Part shown: positions 1 to 6,182 of the stretch, piece after piece
Position numbering within the stretch: the first letter of the stretch is position 1
How the letters are laid out: every line of letters starts with the position of its first letter
Source: UMGS1696 sp045643285
Lineage (GTDB): Bacteria > Bacillota > Clostridia > Oscillospirales > CAG-272
Assembly (NCBI GenBank): GCA_045643285.1
Contig: JAZUKN010000064.1
Span: 1-6,720 of the forward strand
Length of the DNA: 6,720 nt
Direction of reading: 5' to 3'
Program-made: the position numbers and the translations under genes
The notes under the pieces: model-generated
The model's database searches: none
The model's input: the letters and a program-made list of their open reading frames with translations, nothing else
What the model was told of the DNA's origin: nothing

Positions 1-303
1 TATATGCCGCAGAAAGTGCTTGAAGAAAGCAAGGTTCCGGTCGCGGTAGAACGGTATCTCCGTGAATATCCCGACACCAAAACAATCATTTTACACCTTG
101 ATAACGACTTTGCGGGACGGCGAGGTGTAGCCGGAATGCAAGCACGACTCGGGTGTAAGTACGAAGTAAAATACGTTCCCGCGCCTGCGGGAAAAGATTT
201 CAACGACTATCTGAAAATGCAGAAAGGACTATATTTCAATGAGCAAAAAGAAGAATTACAAGGTAACGATCACCGAAGTTCTCAAGAAGACGGTCGATGT
301 TGA
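1..303 (+). CDS. Toprim-domain protein (DUF3991/Toprim-like), 3' end only
   Basis: This is the C-terminal part of a Toprim-fold protein of the kind carried by Firmicutes conjugative elements, usually described as DUF3991 plus Toprim and thought to be primase-like. The frame is open from base 1, so the true start lies upstream of the window; the ATG at 4 is internal. The visible motif is the Toprim acidic strand LHLDNDFAGRRG, with the D-x-D pair that binds metal in this fold, followed by a GKDFNDYL segment typical of the end of these proteins. The zinc-finger and DUF3991 parts would lie upstream and cannot be seen. The last 65 nt overlap the next gene, so the final ~20 residues (rich in E, Q, D and R) are probably an unstructured tail shaped by that overlap. 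The role in DNA processing during transfer is inferred from the family and the position. Confidence 0.85.
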   Translation, partial: YMPQKVLEESKVPVAVERYLREYPDTKTIILHLDNDFAGRRGVAGMQARLGCKYEVKYVPAPAGKDFNDYLKMQKGLYFNEQKEELQGNDHRSSQEDGRC

Positions 304-445
304 AGCCGAGGACGAGTGCGAAGCACTTCAAACTGTATCGGACAAATGGCGTAATGGCGACTATATTCTCGACGCCGACGATTTTGATGGCGTCGATTAT
401 GATGTCGAGTACGTTGAAAGATTGAGGGACGATTACGACCGATGA
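239..445 (+). CDS. DpnD/PcfM family small protein
   Basis: A complete 68-residue acidic protein. The N-terminal half has the pattern YKVTITEVLKKTVDVEAEDE followed by EALQ and, later, ILDADDFDGVDYDVE. This matches small DpnD/PcfM-type proteins, named after PcfM of the enterococcal conjugative plasmid pCF10. Their biochemical function is not established. The predicted fold is a short beta-strand/helix domain, and no catalytic residues are evident. The start ATG is preceded by AAAGGA at about 222-228. It begins inside the 3' end of the Toprim gene, with a 65-nt overlap in another frame, so the two are probably co-transcribed and translationally linked. The stop lies only about 10 nt before the repeat-rich candidate oriT. 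Family assignment is from sequence pattern; a role in transfer or establishment is inferred from context. Confidence 0.8.
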   Translation: MSKKKNYKVTITEVLKKTVDVEAEDECEALQTVSDKWRNGDYILDADDFDGVDYDVEYVERLRDDYDR

Positions 446-455
446 AAGGAGATGT

Positions 456-547
456 GTCGGCGGGGACGAATGTCTTTCAGTCTTAGCAAGCACTGCTTTT
501 GTCATGACAAAAGCGCTTGTTAGGGTGTCCCCTAATACCCCGCCGAC
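456..547. repeat. 10-bp inverted repeat framing the candidate oriT
   Basis: The arms are GTCGGCGGGG at 456-465 and CCCCGCCGAC at 538-547, identical as inverted repeats with 72 bases between them. They enclose all the other short inverted repeats of the gap and end 9 nt before the mobC start codon. Confidence 0.8.
495..514. repeat. Perfect 20-bp palindrome in the candidate oriT
   Basis: GCTTTTGTCA followed by its exact reverse complement TGACAAAAGC. It has no loop, which favours a dimeric protein-binding site (for example for the ribbon-helix-helix MobC) over a plain RNA hairpin. It forms the core of the larger imperfect stem at 484-522. Confidence 0.8.
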
Positions 548-556
548 GAACAACGC

Positions 557-925
557 ATGAGAAAAAGAACACATCCAGTGCAGATCTATCTTGATGATCG
601 AGAATATCAGAATCTTTGTGAGTGGTCTGACGCATGCCGCATGAGTATGAGCGTCTATCTTCGTCAGCTTATCAATGGTTTTCGCCCGATTGAGTTTCCT
701 CCGCTTGAGTACGAAAAGATAATGGAGGATCTTCAAAAAGTCGGCGTAAATTTGAACCAGCTTGCTGTCAAAGCGCATTCGCTTGGATTTATTGATGAAC
801 CCGAATACAGAAAAAATGCCCAAGTGGTTTGGAAACTGTGTGCGGATATGACAGAACAACTTACGGAGCGAGGTGTTAGATTTGGCAGTCACGAAAATAT
901 GGGATGTCAAGAGTCACCTGACTGA
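557..925 (+). CDS. mobC: MobC-like relaxosome accessory protein
   Basis: A 122-residue protein resembling MobC mobilization proteins, which bind oriT and help the relaxase open and nick the DNA. The N-terminus (residues 3-40, starting RKRTHPVQIYLDDREYQNL, then SMSVYLRQLI) has the strand-helix-helix pattern of a ribbon-helix-helix DNA-binding domain. The middle segment, with VGVNLNQLAVKAHSLG, is the Asn-Leu-Asn-Gln motif characteristic of MobC families. The ATG at 557 is chosen because the conserved strand begins immediately after it. No Shine-Dalgarno sequence is visible upstream (CGACGAACAACGC), which is odd beside the strong sites of its neighbours. The 3' end overlaps the relaxase start by 44 nt in another frame, a common mobC-relaxase arrangement. 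MobC proteins often repress their own operon by binding oriT, which would fit here but is inference. Confidence 0.85.
   Translation: MRKRTHPVQIYLDDREYQNLCEWSDACRMSMSVYLRQLINGFRPIEFPPLEYEKIMEDLQKVGVNLNQLAVKAHSLGFIDEPEYRKNAQVVWKLCADMTEQLTERGVRFGSHENMGCQESPD
870..875 (+). promoter_or_regulatory. Ribosome binding site deciding the relaxase start
   Basis: GAGGTG at 870-875 sits 6 nt before TTG 882, good Shine-Dalgarno spacing. An in-frame GTG at 873 lies inside this site and has only GGAG (865-868) 4 nt before it, which is too close. TTG 882 also gives an N-terminus MAVTKIW, as expected for this relaxase family. Confidence 0.6.
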
Positions 926-2225
926 ACTTGTGAAGTATGTGTCCAATCAGGAGAAAACGGATGCGAGGTATAACGAGGACACCCTGAAAGCACTTGTCTC
1001 TTACGGAGTCAATGACTTGAAGACCGAAGAAAGAAAATATGTTTCCGGCATCGGTTGCAAGACGGAAGATGCTGCCAAAATGATGGTGCGATTAAACGCA
1101 TTATCGAGCAGTAAATCCGATACGGTTGCATATCATGGCTATCAAAGCTTTGCACCGGGAGAAGTAACGCCGGATGTTGCGCATTTGATCGGAGTGGATT
1201 TGGCAAGGGAACTGTGGGGAAAGAACTTTCCGATAGTGATTGCGACACATTTGGATCGAGGACACATTCACAACCATTTTGCAATAGGGGCGACCGCTTC
1301 AGACTTGACAAGATTTCACGACTGCAAAGACAACTACGAAAGGTTGAAATCGGTGTCCGACCGTCTTTGCCGGCAGTACGGCTTGTCGGTCGTTGAGCAT
1401 CCGAAGCGGAAACAGACACGGGACATCGGCGAAATCAAGGCAGAGGAGGAAGGACGCTACACGGTCAGAGGACAGATCCGGCGTGACATTGACATCGCGG
1501 TCAGTCAGCGTGACTCGTGGCAGTATTTCGTGCCGACTTTTGAAGCTCTCGGTTATTCGATGGAGTATCGCGGAAAGTATCTCCGCATCCGACCGGACGG
1601 GAGCAGTAAGTGGTTCCGTATGGATAAGCTCGGAGAGGGATACACGGTTGCTGACGGGAAAGAGCGTCTGCGTGAAAACTTCCTTCGCGGTCGGTCAAGA
1701 TACTTCCAGCCGTTTGAACCGAAGAAGTATGAGAAGCCCAAAGGTCTGCGGGCGCTGTATGTTTACTATCAGTTCTTGCTCGGTCATCTTCCGAAGACAA
1801 AACCCGAAAGCCGGCTTGCCTATGACCTGCTCAAAGAGGAGTCCAAGAAAGCACGGCTCTATTCCCGCGAAGCAACGCTTCTCGGTCAGCATCATATCGA
1901 CACGGCAGAGGATCTGCGGAATTACACGCAACAGATCAGCGAGCAGTTTATATCACTTGCCAAAAAACGAGCGGGACTTCGCAACCGTCTGCGCAGGATG
2001 CACGACACGGAAGCCATGCAGCCGATCAAGGACGAGATCGCCGGGATCACGGCAAAGATGGCAGAATTCAGACGGGATATGAAGCTCTGCGAAGATGTAG
2101 CCGAGCGGAGCGGGGCAATGGAAGCCGTCATCAATCTCATTTACGATCCTGCGAAAGAGCAGGAGTATATCAGAGAACAAGAAAGAAAACGAAAGGAGAA
2201 ATCCAACGATGAACACATCAGGTGA
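882..2225 (+). CDS. MOBP-type relaxase (MobA/VirD2-like)
   Basis: Relaxase that would nick oriT and carry the transferred strand into the recipient, covalently bound through a tyrosine. From TTG 882 it is 447 residues; from GTG 873 it would be 450. Motifs (TTG numbering): the N-terminal segment TKIWDV...LVKYVSNQEKT places the likely nucleophile at Tyr19. A conserved HGYQSFAPGEVTP lies at 85-97. The metal-binding three-histidine motif is HLDRGHIHNHF, with His123, His128, His130 and His132. The relaxase domain ends near residue 190. The region 190-300 carries a basic DNA-binding-like segment, and about 310-447 is charged, helical and probably coiled-coil. It overlaps mobC upstream and the PcfB-like gene downstream by 17 nt. 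GC content rises from about 47% in the catalytic half to about 55% after residue ~165, hinting at mosaic origin. All catalytic residues appear intact. Confidence 0.93.
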   Translation: MAVTKIWDVKSHLTELVKYVSNQEKTDARYNEDTLKALVSYGVNDLKTEERKYVSGIGCKTEDAAKMMVRLNALSSSKSDTVAYHGYQSFAPGEVTPDVAHLIGVDLARELWGKNFPIVIATHLDRGHIHNHFAIGATASDLTRFHDCKDNYERLKSVSDRLCRQYGLSVVEHPKRKQTRDIGEIKAEEEGRYTVRGQIRRDIDIAVSQRDSWQYFVPTFEALGYSMEYRGKYLRIRPDGSSKWFRMDKLGEGYTVADGKERLRENFLRGRSRYFQPFEPKKYEKPKGLRALYVYYQFLLGHLPKTKPESRLAYDLLKEESKKARLYSREATLLGQHHIDTAEDLRNYTQQISEQFISLAKKRAGLRNRLRRMHDTEAMQPIKDEIAGITAKMAEFRRDMKLCEDVAERSGAMEAVINLIYDPAKEQEYIREQERKRKEKSNDEHIR

Positions 2226-3126
2226 AGCCGCCGATCAGGTCGTGCGGATGATGCTTGAAGGATCAGAGGTTCTGATCAAACTGTCGGGCAGTGGTGCAAA
2301 GAACGCCGCTGTCCTTTTGTATTCTATTCTGCGGGAGCAGAAGAAAACGAACGGAGCGGCGAGACTTTCCAATATGCTTCGTTCCGGCAAGCCCTTGAAG
2401 GTCTATACGTTCAAGGATCGTGACCTTGCCAAATTCAAGGAGGTCGCCAAGGAATACGGTGTCCTCTATACCGTCCTCAAGGACAAGGATAAAACGGACG
2501 GCGTGTTCGACGTGCTTGTCCGTGCCGATGACGAGAGTAAAATCAACCGCATTGTCGAAAGGTTCAAGCTCTCACAGGTGGATACCGCCACGCTCCGTGC
2601 GCAGGTCATCAAGGAGAAAGCCGAAAAGGAACAGGCGGAGAACCCGGAGGCACAGTCCGAAGCAGGGAACGAAGAAAAAGAAAAGTCCGACGAATCGGAT
2701 ATTCCCGAACCTCCGAGGGCAGAGGGAGAAAAGGACGAGCAGGAGCTTGACCATCCCGAACTGTCGGCAGAGGACAGAATTGTGGAGGATCTGATGAGAA
2801 AGGACACAAACAAAGAAACGCCGACAAACGCAAACCCCGCCATGGCTCGGGCAGACCTCCCCGCGTCCGTTCCGTCAACCTCGGAGACAGAATCCCCGAG
2901 TTCCCCGGAAGCGTCGGTATCCGAAAGCCCGAAGACCGACCGTCCGTCCGAGCCTTTTTCCGAACCCACAAGAAGTTCTGAGGGAAAAGAGGGACAGTCG
3001 GGCAAGAAACCTTCCGTCCGCAAAAAGATGGAGGACATCCGCCGCCGTCGTGCGGAGGAAGAAAAAAGCAAGCCGGTCATTCCGGTCGTATCCAAAGAAA
3101 AATCAAACAACACAAAGGAGAGATAA
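2209..3126 (+). CDS. PcfB family protein (DUF3801), with extended acidic tail
   Basis: A 305-residue cytoplasmic protein. Residues ~1-122 match the PcfB/DUF3801 pattern: an N-terminal helix (DQVVRMMLEGSEVLIKLSG), a second helix (NAAVLLYSILREQ), and strands around KPLKVYTFKDRDLAKFKEVAKEYGVLYTVLKDK. PcfB of pCF10 is reported to act with the PcfC coupling ATPase and the relaxase in recruiting the relaxosome, so a substrate-receptor role is likely. Residues ~123-265 are low complexity, dominated by E, K, S, P and D, and probably disordered. The last 40 residues regain a conserved-looking basic helix (SVRKKMEDIRRRR, ~269-281). The ATG at 2209 has AAAGGAG (2192-2198) 10 nt upstream and overlaps the relaxase end by 17 nt, implying coupling. 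Family members I know are generally shorter; the excess here is the tail. Family call is firm; the exact role is inferred. Confidence 0.85.
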   Translation: MNTSGEAADQVVRMMLEGSEVLIKLSGSGAKNAAVLLYSILREQKKTNGAARLSNMLRSGKPLKVYTFKDRDLAKFKEVAKEYGVLYTVLKDKDKTDGVFDVLVRADDESKINRIVERFKLSQVDTATLRAQVIKEKAEKEQAENPEAQSEAGNEEKEKSDESDIPEPPRAEGEKDEQELDHPELSAEDRIVEDLMRKDTNKETPTNANPAMARADLPASVPSTSETESPSSPEASVSESPKTDRPSEPFSEPTRSSEGKEGQSGKKPSVRKKMEDIRRRRAEEEKSKPVIPVVSKEKSNNTKER

Positions 3127-3129
3127 GCA

Positions 3130-4065
3130 ATGAGTGAATTTGACACTATTCTGAATCACACGAAAGAAACCGAAGCCAAAGCACGAGAGGGAACCGCTGA
3201 CGGCGGAAAGAAGATGACCGACGAGGAAAAGAAAAAGGCGTTTGCTGAAAAGCAGAAGGAGAAACGCACACAGTGCTATTCTCTGATCGACGATGCCTGC
3301 CTTTCCTCGGTGTCCTCGCCCGAAAAGATGATGAGCTTTCTCGGCGTTCAGAGCCACTTTGAGAAGTATTCCCTGAACAACAATCTGCTCATTTTCAGCC
3401 AGCGTCCGGATGCAACGCAGATCAAGTCCTTTGACGACTGGAAGAAAGCCGGACAGAGCATCAAGGCGGGTTCCAAGTCCTTTATGATCCTCGAACCCCA
3501 CGAATACAAGGCGGGCGAAGAGGTGAGAACCGGGTACAACGCAAAGGATATGTTCGACGTTTCTGATCTTCAGGAGCAAAAAAACGAGCCGAGGGTGGCA
3601 CTGGAATCCAAGGTTCTGCTCCGTGCCCTGATCAACAAAGCTCCGGCTTCCATCAAGATTGCCGACAACTATCCGGCAGATAAGAGCGAGGGAGCGTACT
3701 ACGATCCCAAGACCAAGACGATCTACGCAAGACCGCGTATGGAAAACGACGCGATCTTCACGGCGGGTGCCGGTGCGCTTGCCCACGCGGGGCTTGGCAA
3801 GAGCGACGAGAATTACCGCACCGCCGACCACGACTTTACGGCGCGTTGCGTAGCGTATTCTCTTGCCGAAAAATACGGTGTGCCGACCGAAAGCGCGACG
3901 ATCTACTCCATTCCGCCCACCTATAAGGGTATGGAAGCCGAAGACGTGAGGAACACGCTTTCCGACATTCACACCTGCATCAAGGGTATCTCCGAGCGTA
4001 TGCGTGAGTATATCGAGCCGTCCCGCGAGAACGAAAAGAAGAAGGACGACAAGGGGGCGAGATGA
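3130..4065 (+). CDS. ArdC-like antirestriction-type protein, peptidase motif degenerate
   Basis: A 311-residue protein related to ArdC, a plasmid protein with an N-terminal single-stranded-DNA-binding domain and a C-terminal metallopeptidase-like domain, linked to protecting incoming DNA from restriction. Residues 1-46 are highly charged (K/E/A-rich). The ArdC N-terminal domain spans about 48-125, with YSLNNNLLIFSQRP at 80-93, FDDWKK at 101-106 and GSKSFMILEP at 114-123. In the C-terminal half, the position of the zinc motif HEXXH reads GALAH (215-219): only the last His is kept, and the expected third ligand in the following helix (FTARCVAYSLAEKYG) is not an obvious Glu. It is therefore probably not an active protease and may act only as a binding protein. 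The start has AAAGGAG (3114-3120) 9 nt upstream, 3 nt after the previous stop. The stop overlaps the next start (ATGA). Confidence 0.75.
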   Translation: MSEFDTILNHTKETEAKAREGTADGGKKMTDEEKKKAFAEKQKEKRTQCYSLIDDACLSSVSSPEKMMSFLGVQSHFEKYSLNNNLLIFSQRPDATQIKSFDDWKKAGQSIKAGSKSFMILEPHEYKAGEEVRTGYNAKDMFDVSDLQEQKNEPRVALESKVLLRALINKAPASIKIADNYPADKSEGAYYDPKTKTIYARPRMENDAIFTAGAGALAHAGLGKSDENYRTADHDFTARCVAYSLAEKYGVPTESATIYSIPPTYKGMEAEDVRNTLSDIHTCIKGISERMREYIEPSRENEKKKDDKGAR

Positions 4066-4256
4066 TGAACACCACCTGTACGAGAGTAATCGAAGTCGAT
4101 GACTTTGAACAGCGGGTGCTGATGAAGATTCTTGCCGACAAACGCAACGAGTGCATCGCCGAAGAAAAGCCAACCGAGGATGTCAGCGACCTTCTTTTGA
4201 AGGTCATTGACGCACCTCCGAAGAAAAAGAAGGACAGGGACAGAGATGAGAGGTAA
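4062..4256 (+). CDS. Small conserved-looking protein, function unknown
   Basis: A 64-residue protein I can only describe as the kind of small orphan often found just before the coupling ATPase in these elements. It begins TCTRVIEVDDFEQRVLMKIL, continues with a charged helix and KPTEDVSDLLLKVIDAPP, and ends in a very basic tail (KKKKDRDRDER). There is no membrane segment or signal peptide, and no catalytic motif is visible. The start overlaps the ArdC-like stop (ATGATGA), so ATG 4062 or ATG 4065 may be used; AAGGGGG at 4051-4057 is better spaced for 4065. The stop overlaps the next gene by 11 nt. The overlaps at both ends argue strongly that it is translated and coupled to its neighbours. A helper role for the coupling protein would be a guess from position alone. 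Confidence 0.7.
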   Translation: MMNTTCTRVIEVDDFEQRVLMKILADKRNECIAEEKPTEDVSDLLLKVIDAPPKKKKDRDRDER

Positions 4257-6102
4257 CGACGAGAGCCAAAAGAAACTCACAGTCGTTTTCTCCATCCTCG
4301 GCGGGTTGCTCGTCCTTTGGTTTGCACTTCTGATCGCTCCGCACCTTGACGGCGGGATTTGGAACGCCGCGCCGGAGCTTGCAAACGCTTTGAAAATACC
4401 GTTTCATCTTGAATGGTGCGGGCGTTCGCTTCCGTGTGCGGTGCTTCTTGTCGGCATTTATGCCTTTTCCTTATTGGTTTACCACTACACGAAACCCAAG
4501 TACCGCCGCCGTGAAGAACTCGGCTCGGCGGAATGGGGAAGTGCCAAAGAGATCAACAAGAAATACCACCAGTCGCCGGAGAATCAGAACAAGATCATGA
4601 CGCAGAACGTGAGCATCGGCTATGATGCTCACGCTCACCGCCGAAACCTCAACACGCTTGTGGTCGGCGGTTCCGGTGCGGGCAAGACGAGATTCTACGC
4701 CAAGCCGAACATTATGCAAGCCAACACTTCTTTCGTGGTGCTCGATCCGAAAGGCGAGATCGTCAGAGACACCGGAAATCTTCTCTGCGAAAAAGGGTAT
4801 GAAGTCCGTGTGCTTGATCTAATCAATATGCAGAAGTCGCATTGCTATAACCCTTTCGTCTATATCGACAGCGACAATGACGTGCAAAGACTTGTCACCA
4901 ATCTTTTCAAGTCCACGACACCGAAAGGAAGCCAGTCAAACGATCCGTTTTGGGACACGGCCGCAAGTATGCTGCTGATGTCCCTGATCTTTTATCTCCA
5001 CTATGAAGCACCGCCCGAGGAGCAGAACTTCTCAATGGTGATGGAAATGCTCAGAAACGGCGACGTGGACGAGGAACACGAAAAAACGCCGAGCGTTCTT
5101 GACGAACTGTTCGCGGGACTTGAAGCAGTCAACCCCGGTCATATCGCCTTGAAGTATTACCACGCCTACCGAAGCGGTGCGGCGAAAACGCTCAAATCCA
5201 TTCAGATCACACTGGCATCCCGCCTTGAAAAGTTCAACCTTGACAGTCTTGCTTCTTTGACGGCGACTGACGAACTGGATTTGAAATCGCTCGGAGAAAA
5301 GAAAGTCGCACTGTTTGCGTTGATTCCGGATAACGACACCTCGTTCAACTTCCTTGTGTCTATCCTTTACACCCAACTTTTTCAACAGCTCTTTTGGGTG
5401 GCGGATCACAAGTACGGCGGGGCTTTGCCGGTTCCGGTACACTTTCTGATGGACGAGTTTGCGAACGTCAGTCTGCCGGATGATTTCGACAAGATCCTTT
5501 CTGTCATGCGTTCCCGTGGAGTGAGTGTCAGTATCATCTTGCAGAACCTCGCGCAGTTGAAAGCACTCTTTGAAAAGCAATGGGAGAGTATTGTCGGCAA
5601 CTGTGATGAACTGGTATATCTCGGGGGAAACGAGCAGTCCACGCACAAGTATGTGTCCGAGCTTCTCGGCAAGGAAACGATTGATGTGAGCAGCTACAGT
5701 CGTTCGGACGGTATGCGTGGGAACTTCTCAACGAACTTCCAGTTATCAGGCAGAGAACTGATGACACCGGATGAAGTGCGGCTTCTTGACAACAAGTACG
5801 CCATTGTCTTCATTCGCGGGGAAAAGCCGGTTCTCGATCTGAAATACGATCTGCTCGGACATCCGAGCATCAAGCTCGGTGCGGACGGCGGAGCGGAACC
5901 CTACGACCACGGCAAAGTCGAACACGAAGGGCTTGGCATTGAAATCGTTGACATCGCGGACTATCCCGGTATGACGATCAATGACTTCCCGAAGATTGAC
6001 GAATACTTTGCCGATATGTACGCTTTCGACGAAGTGGAGGTCGAAACACTCTGTGAGTATCTTGAAACAACAAATAAAGAAAAAGAACAGGAGAAAGCTT
6101 GA
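4246..6102 (+). CDS. VirD4/TraG-type coupling ATPase (PcfC-like)
   Basis: Type IV coupling protein: a membrane-anchored hexameric ATPase that docks the relaxosome at the channel and drives DNA transfer. From ATG 4246 it is 618 residues, normal for the family. An N-terminal membrane anchor has two hydrophobic helices (~11-31 and ~62-81) separated by an external loop, then a basic cytoplasmic turn and the family motif LGSAEWGSA (92-100). Walker A is GGSGAGKT (141-148). Walker B is LMDEF with Asp403-Glu404. The downstream sensor-like motif ILQNLAQL holds Gln433, followed by GNCDELVYLGG. The last ~45 residues are acidic. An in-frame ATG at 4207 is less likely: it would add 13 charged residues and overlap the previous gene by 50 nt, whereas 4246 has AGGGA 5 nt upstream. 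All ATPase residues appear intact. The stop codon lies inside a strong hairpin. Confidence 0.95.
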   Translation: MRGNDESQKKLTVVFSILGGLLVLWFALLIAPHLDGGIWNAAPELANALKIPFHLEWCGRSLPCAVLLVGIYAFSLLVYHYTKPKYRRREELGSAEWGSAKEINKKYHQSPENQNKIMTQNVSIGYDAHAHRRNLNTLVVGGSGAGKTRFYAKPNIMQANTSFVVLDPKGEIVRDTGNLLCEKGYEVRVLDLINMQKSHCYNPFVYIDSDNDVQRLVTNLFKSTTPKGSQSNDPFWDTAASMLLMSLIFYLHYEAPPEEQNFSMVMEMLRNGDVDEEHEKTPSVLDELFAGLEAVNPGHIALKYYHAYRSGAAKTLKSIQITLASRLEKFNLDSLASLTATDELDLKSLGEKKVALFALIPDNDTSFNFLVSILYTQLFQQLFWVADHKYGGALPVPVHFLMDEFANVSLPDDFDKILSVMRSRGVSVSIILQNLAQLKALFEKQWESIVGNCDELVYLGGNEQSTHKYVSELLGKETIDVSSYSRSDGMRGNFSTNFQLSGRELMTPDEVRLLDNKYAIVFIRGEKPVLDLKYDLLGHPSIKLGADGGAEPYDHGKVEHEGLGIEIVDIADYPGMTINDFPKIDEYFADMYAFDEVEVETLCEYLETTNKEKEQEKA

Positions 6103-6123
6103 AAAACGGATCGTTTTTCAAGC
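6097..6123 (+). promoter_or_regulatory. 12-bp perfect hairpin over the coupling ATPase stop codon
   Basis: GCTTGAAAAACG (6097-6108), loop GAT, CGTTTTTCAAGC (6112-6123). The stem includes the TGA stop of the ATPase gene and a possible TTG start at 6099. No run of T follows, so it is not a standard rho-independent terminator. An RNA processing, stability or attenuation role is inferred. Confidence 0.65.
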
Positions 6124-6124
6124 C

Positions 6125-6150
6125 GCAGTTGCGCCTGACGGCACAACTGC
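6125..6150 (+). promoter_or_regulatory. Second leader hairpin upstream of the small membrane protein
   Basis: GCAGTTG (6125-6131) pairs with CAACTGC (6144-6150). Inside, GCC (6133-6135) pairs with GGC (6140-6142) around the loop TGAC, with one C-A mismatch. It starts one base after the 12-bp hairpin, so the two would stack in the transcript between the ATPase gene and the next start codon. Confidence 0.55.
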
Positions 6151-6182
6151 CTACGCCAAAGTTAAGAAAGGAATTTAACAAA

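Larger units (their letters stand above)
446..556. other. oriT: Candidate origin of transfer (oriT), nested inverted repeats
   Basis: This 111-nt non-coding gap lies directly before mobC and the relaxase gene, the usual place for a MOBP oriT. It holds several nested or competing inverted repeats. The outer arms GTCGGCGGGG (456-465) and CCCCGCCGAC (538-547) are a perfect 10-bp match. GGGGAC (462-467) can pair instead with GTCCCC (527-532). An imperfect hairpin spans 484-522: stem 484-491/515-522 (one G-U, ACT bulge) enclosing a perfect 20-bp palindrome at 495-514 centred on TCATGA. TTAGGG (520-525) pairs with CCCTAA (530-535). A relaxase site is typically a hairpin with the nick a few bases 3' of it, so the nick may lie in the TAGGGTGTCCCCTAATA segment (521-537). 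I could not match it to a named nic consensus. The oriT call is inference from position and structure. Confidence 0.6.

Noticed and set aside
236..910. 224-codon open frame on the - strand spanning the candidate oriT
   Set aside because: It runs antisense to the recognisable DpnD/PcfM and MobC genes and through the oriT repeats. The translation has no recognisable domain, and all neighbouring genes are on the + strand.
1314..1345. TTGACA-like hexamer as an internal promoter
   Set aside because: No matching -10 element follows at 16-18 nt, and the site is within the relaxase coding region.
1393..2082. 229-codon + strand frame inside the relaxase gene
   Set aside because: It lies in another frame within the relaxase coding region. 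Its translation is Arg/Ser-rich with no domain pattern, typical of a shadow frame in a GC-richer gene.
2261..2277. 7-bp inverted repeat GATCAGA-GGT-TCTGATC
   Set aside because: It lies inside the conserved N-terminal helix coding region of the PcfB-like gene (EGSEVLI) and has no regulatory context; probably chance.
2466..3146. 226-codon Ser-rich frame on the - strand
   Set aside because: It is the complement of the E/K/S-rich tail of the PcfB-like gene. Low complexity on one strand gives a long open frame on the other.
3103..4173. 356-codon open frame on the - strand
   Set aside because: It mirrors the ArdC-like gene, which has family motifs and a good ribosome binding site. The long antisense frame is a by-product of codon composition.
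4207..4245. Upstream ATG for the coupling ATPase
   Set aside because: It would add 13 highly charged residues before the membrane anchor and extend the overlap with the previous gene to 50 nt. ATG 4246 has its own ribosome binding site and gives a normal N-terminus.
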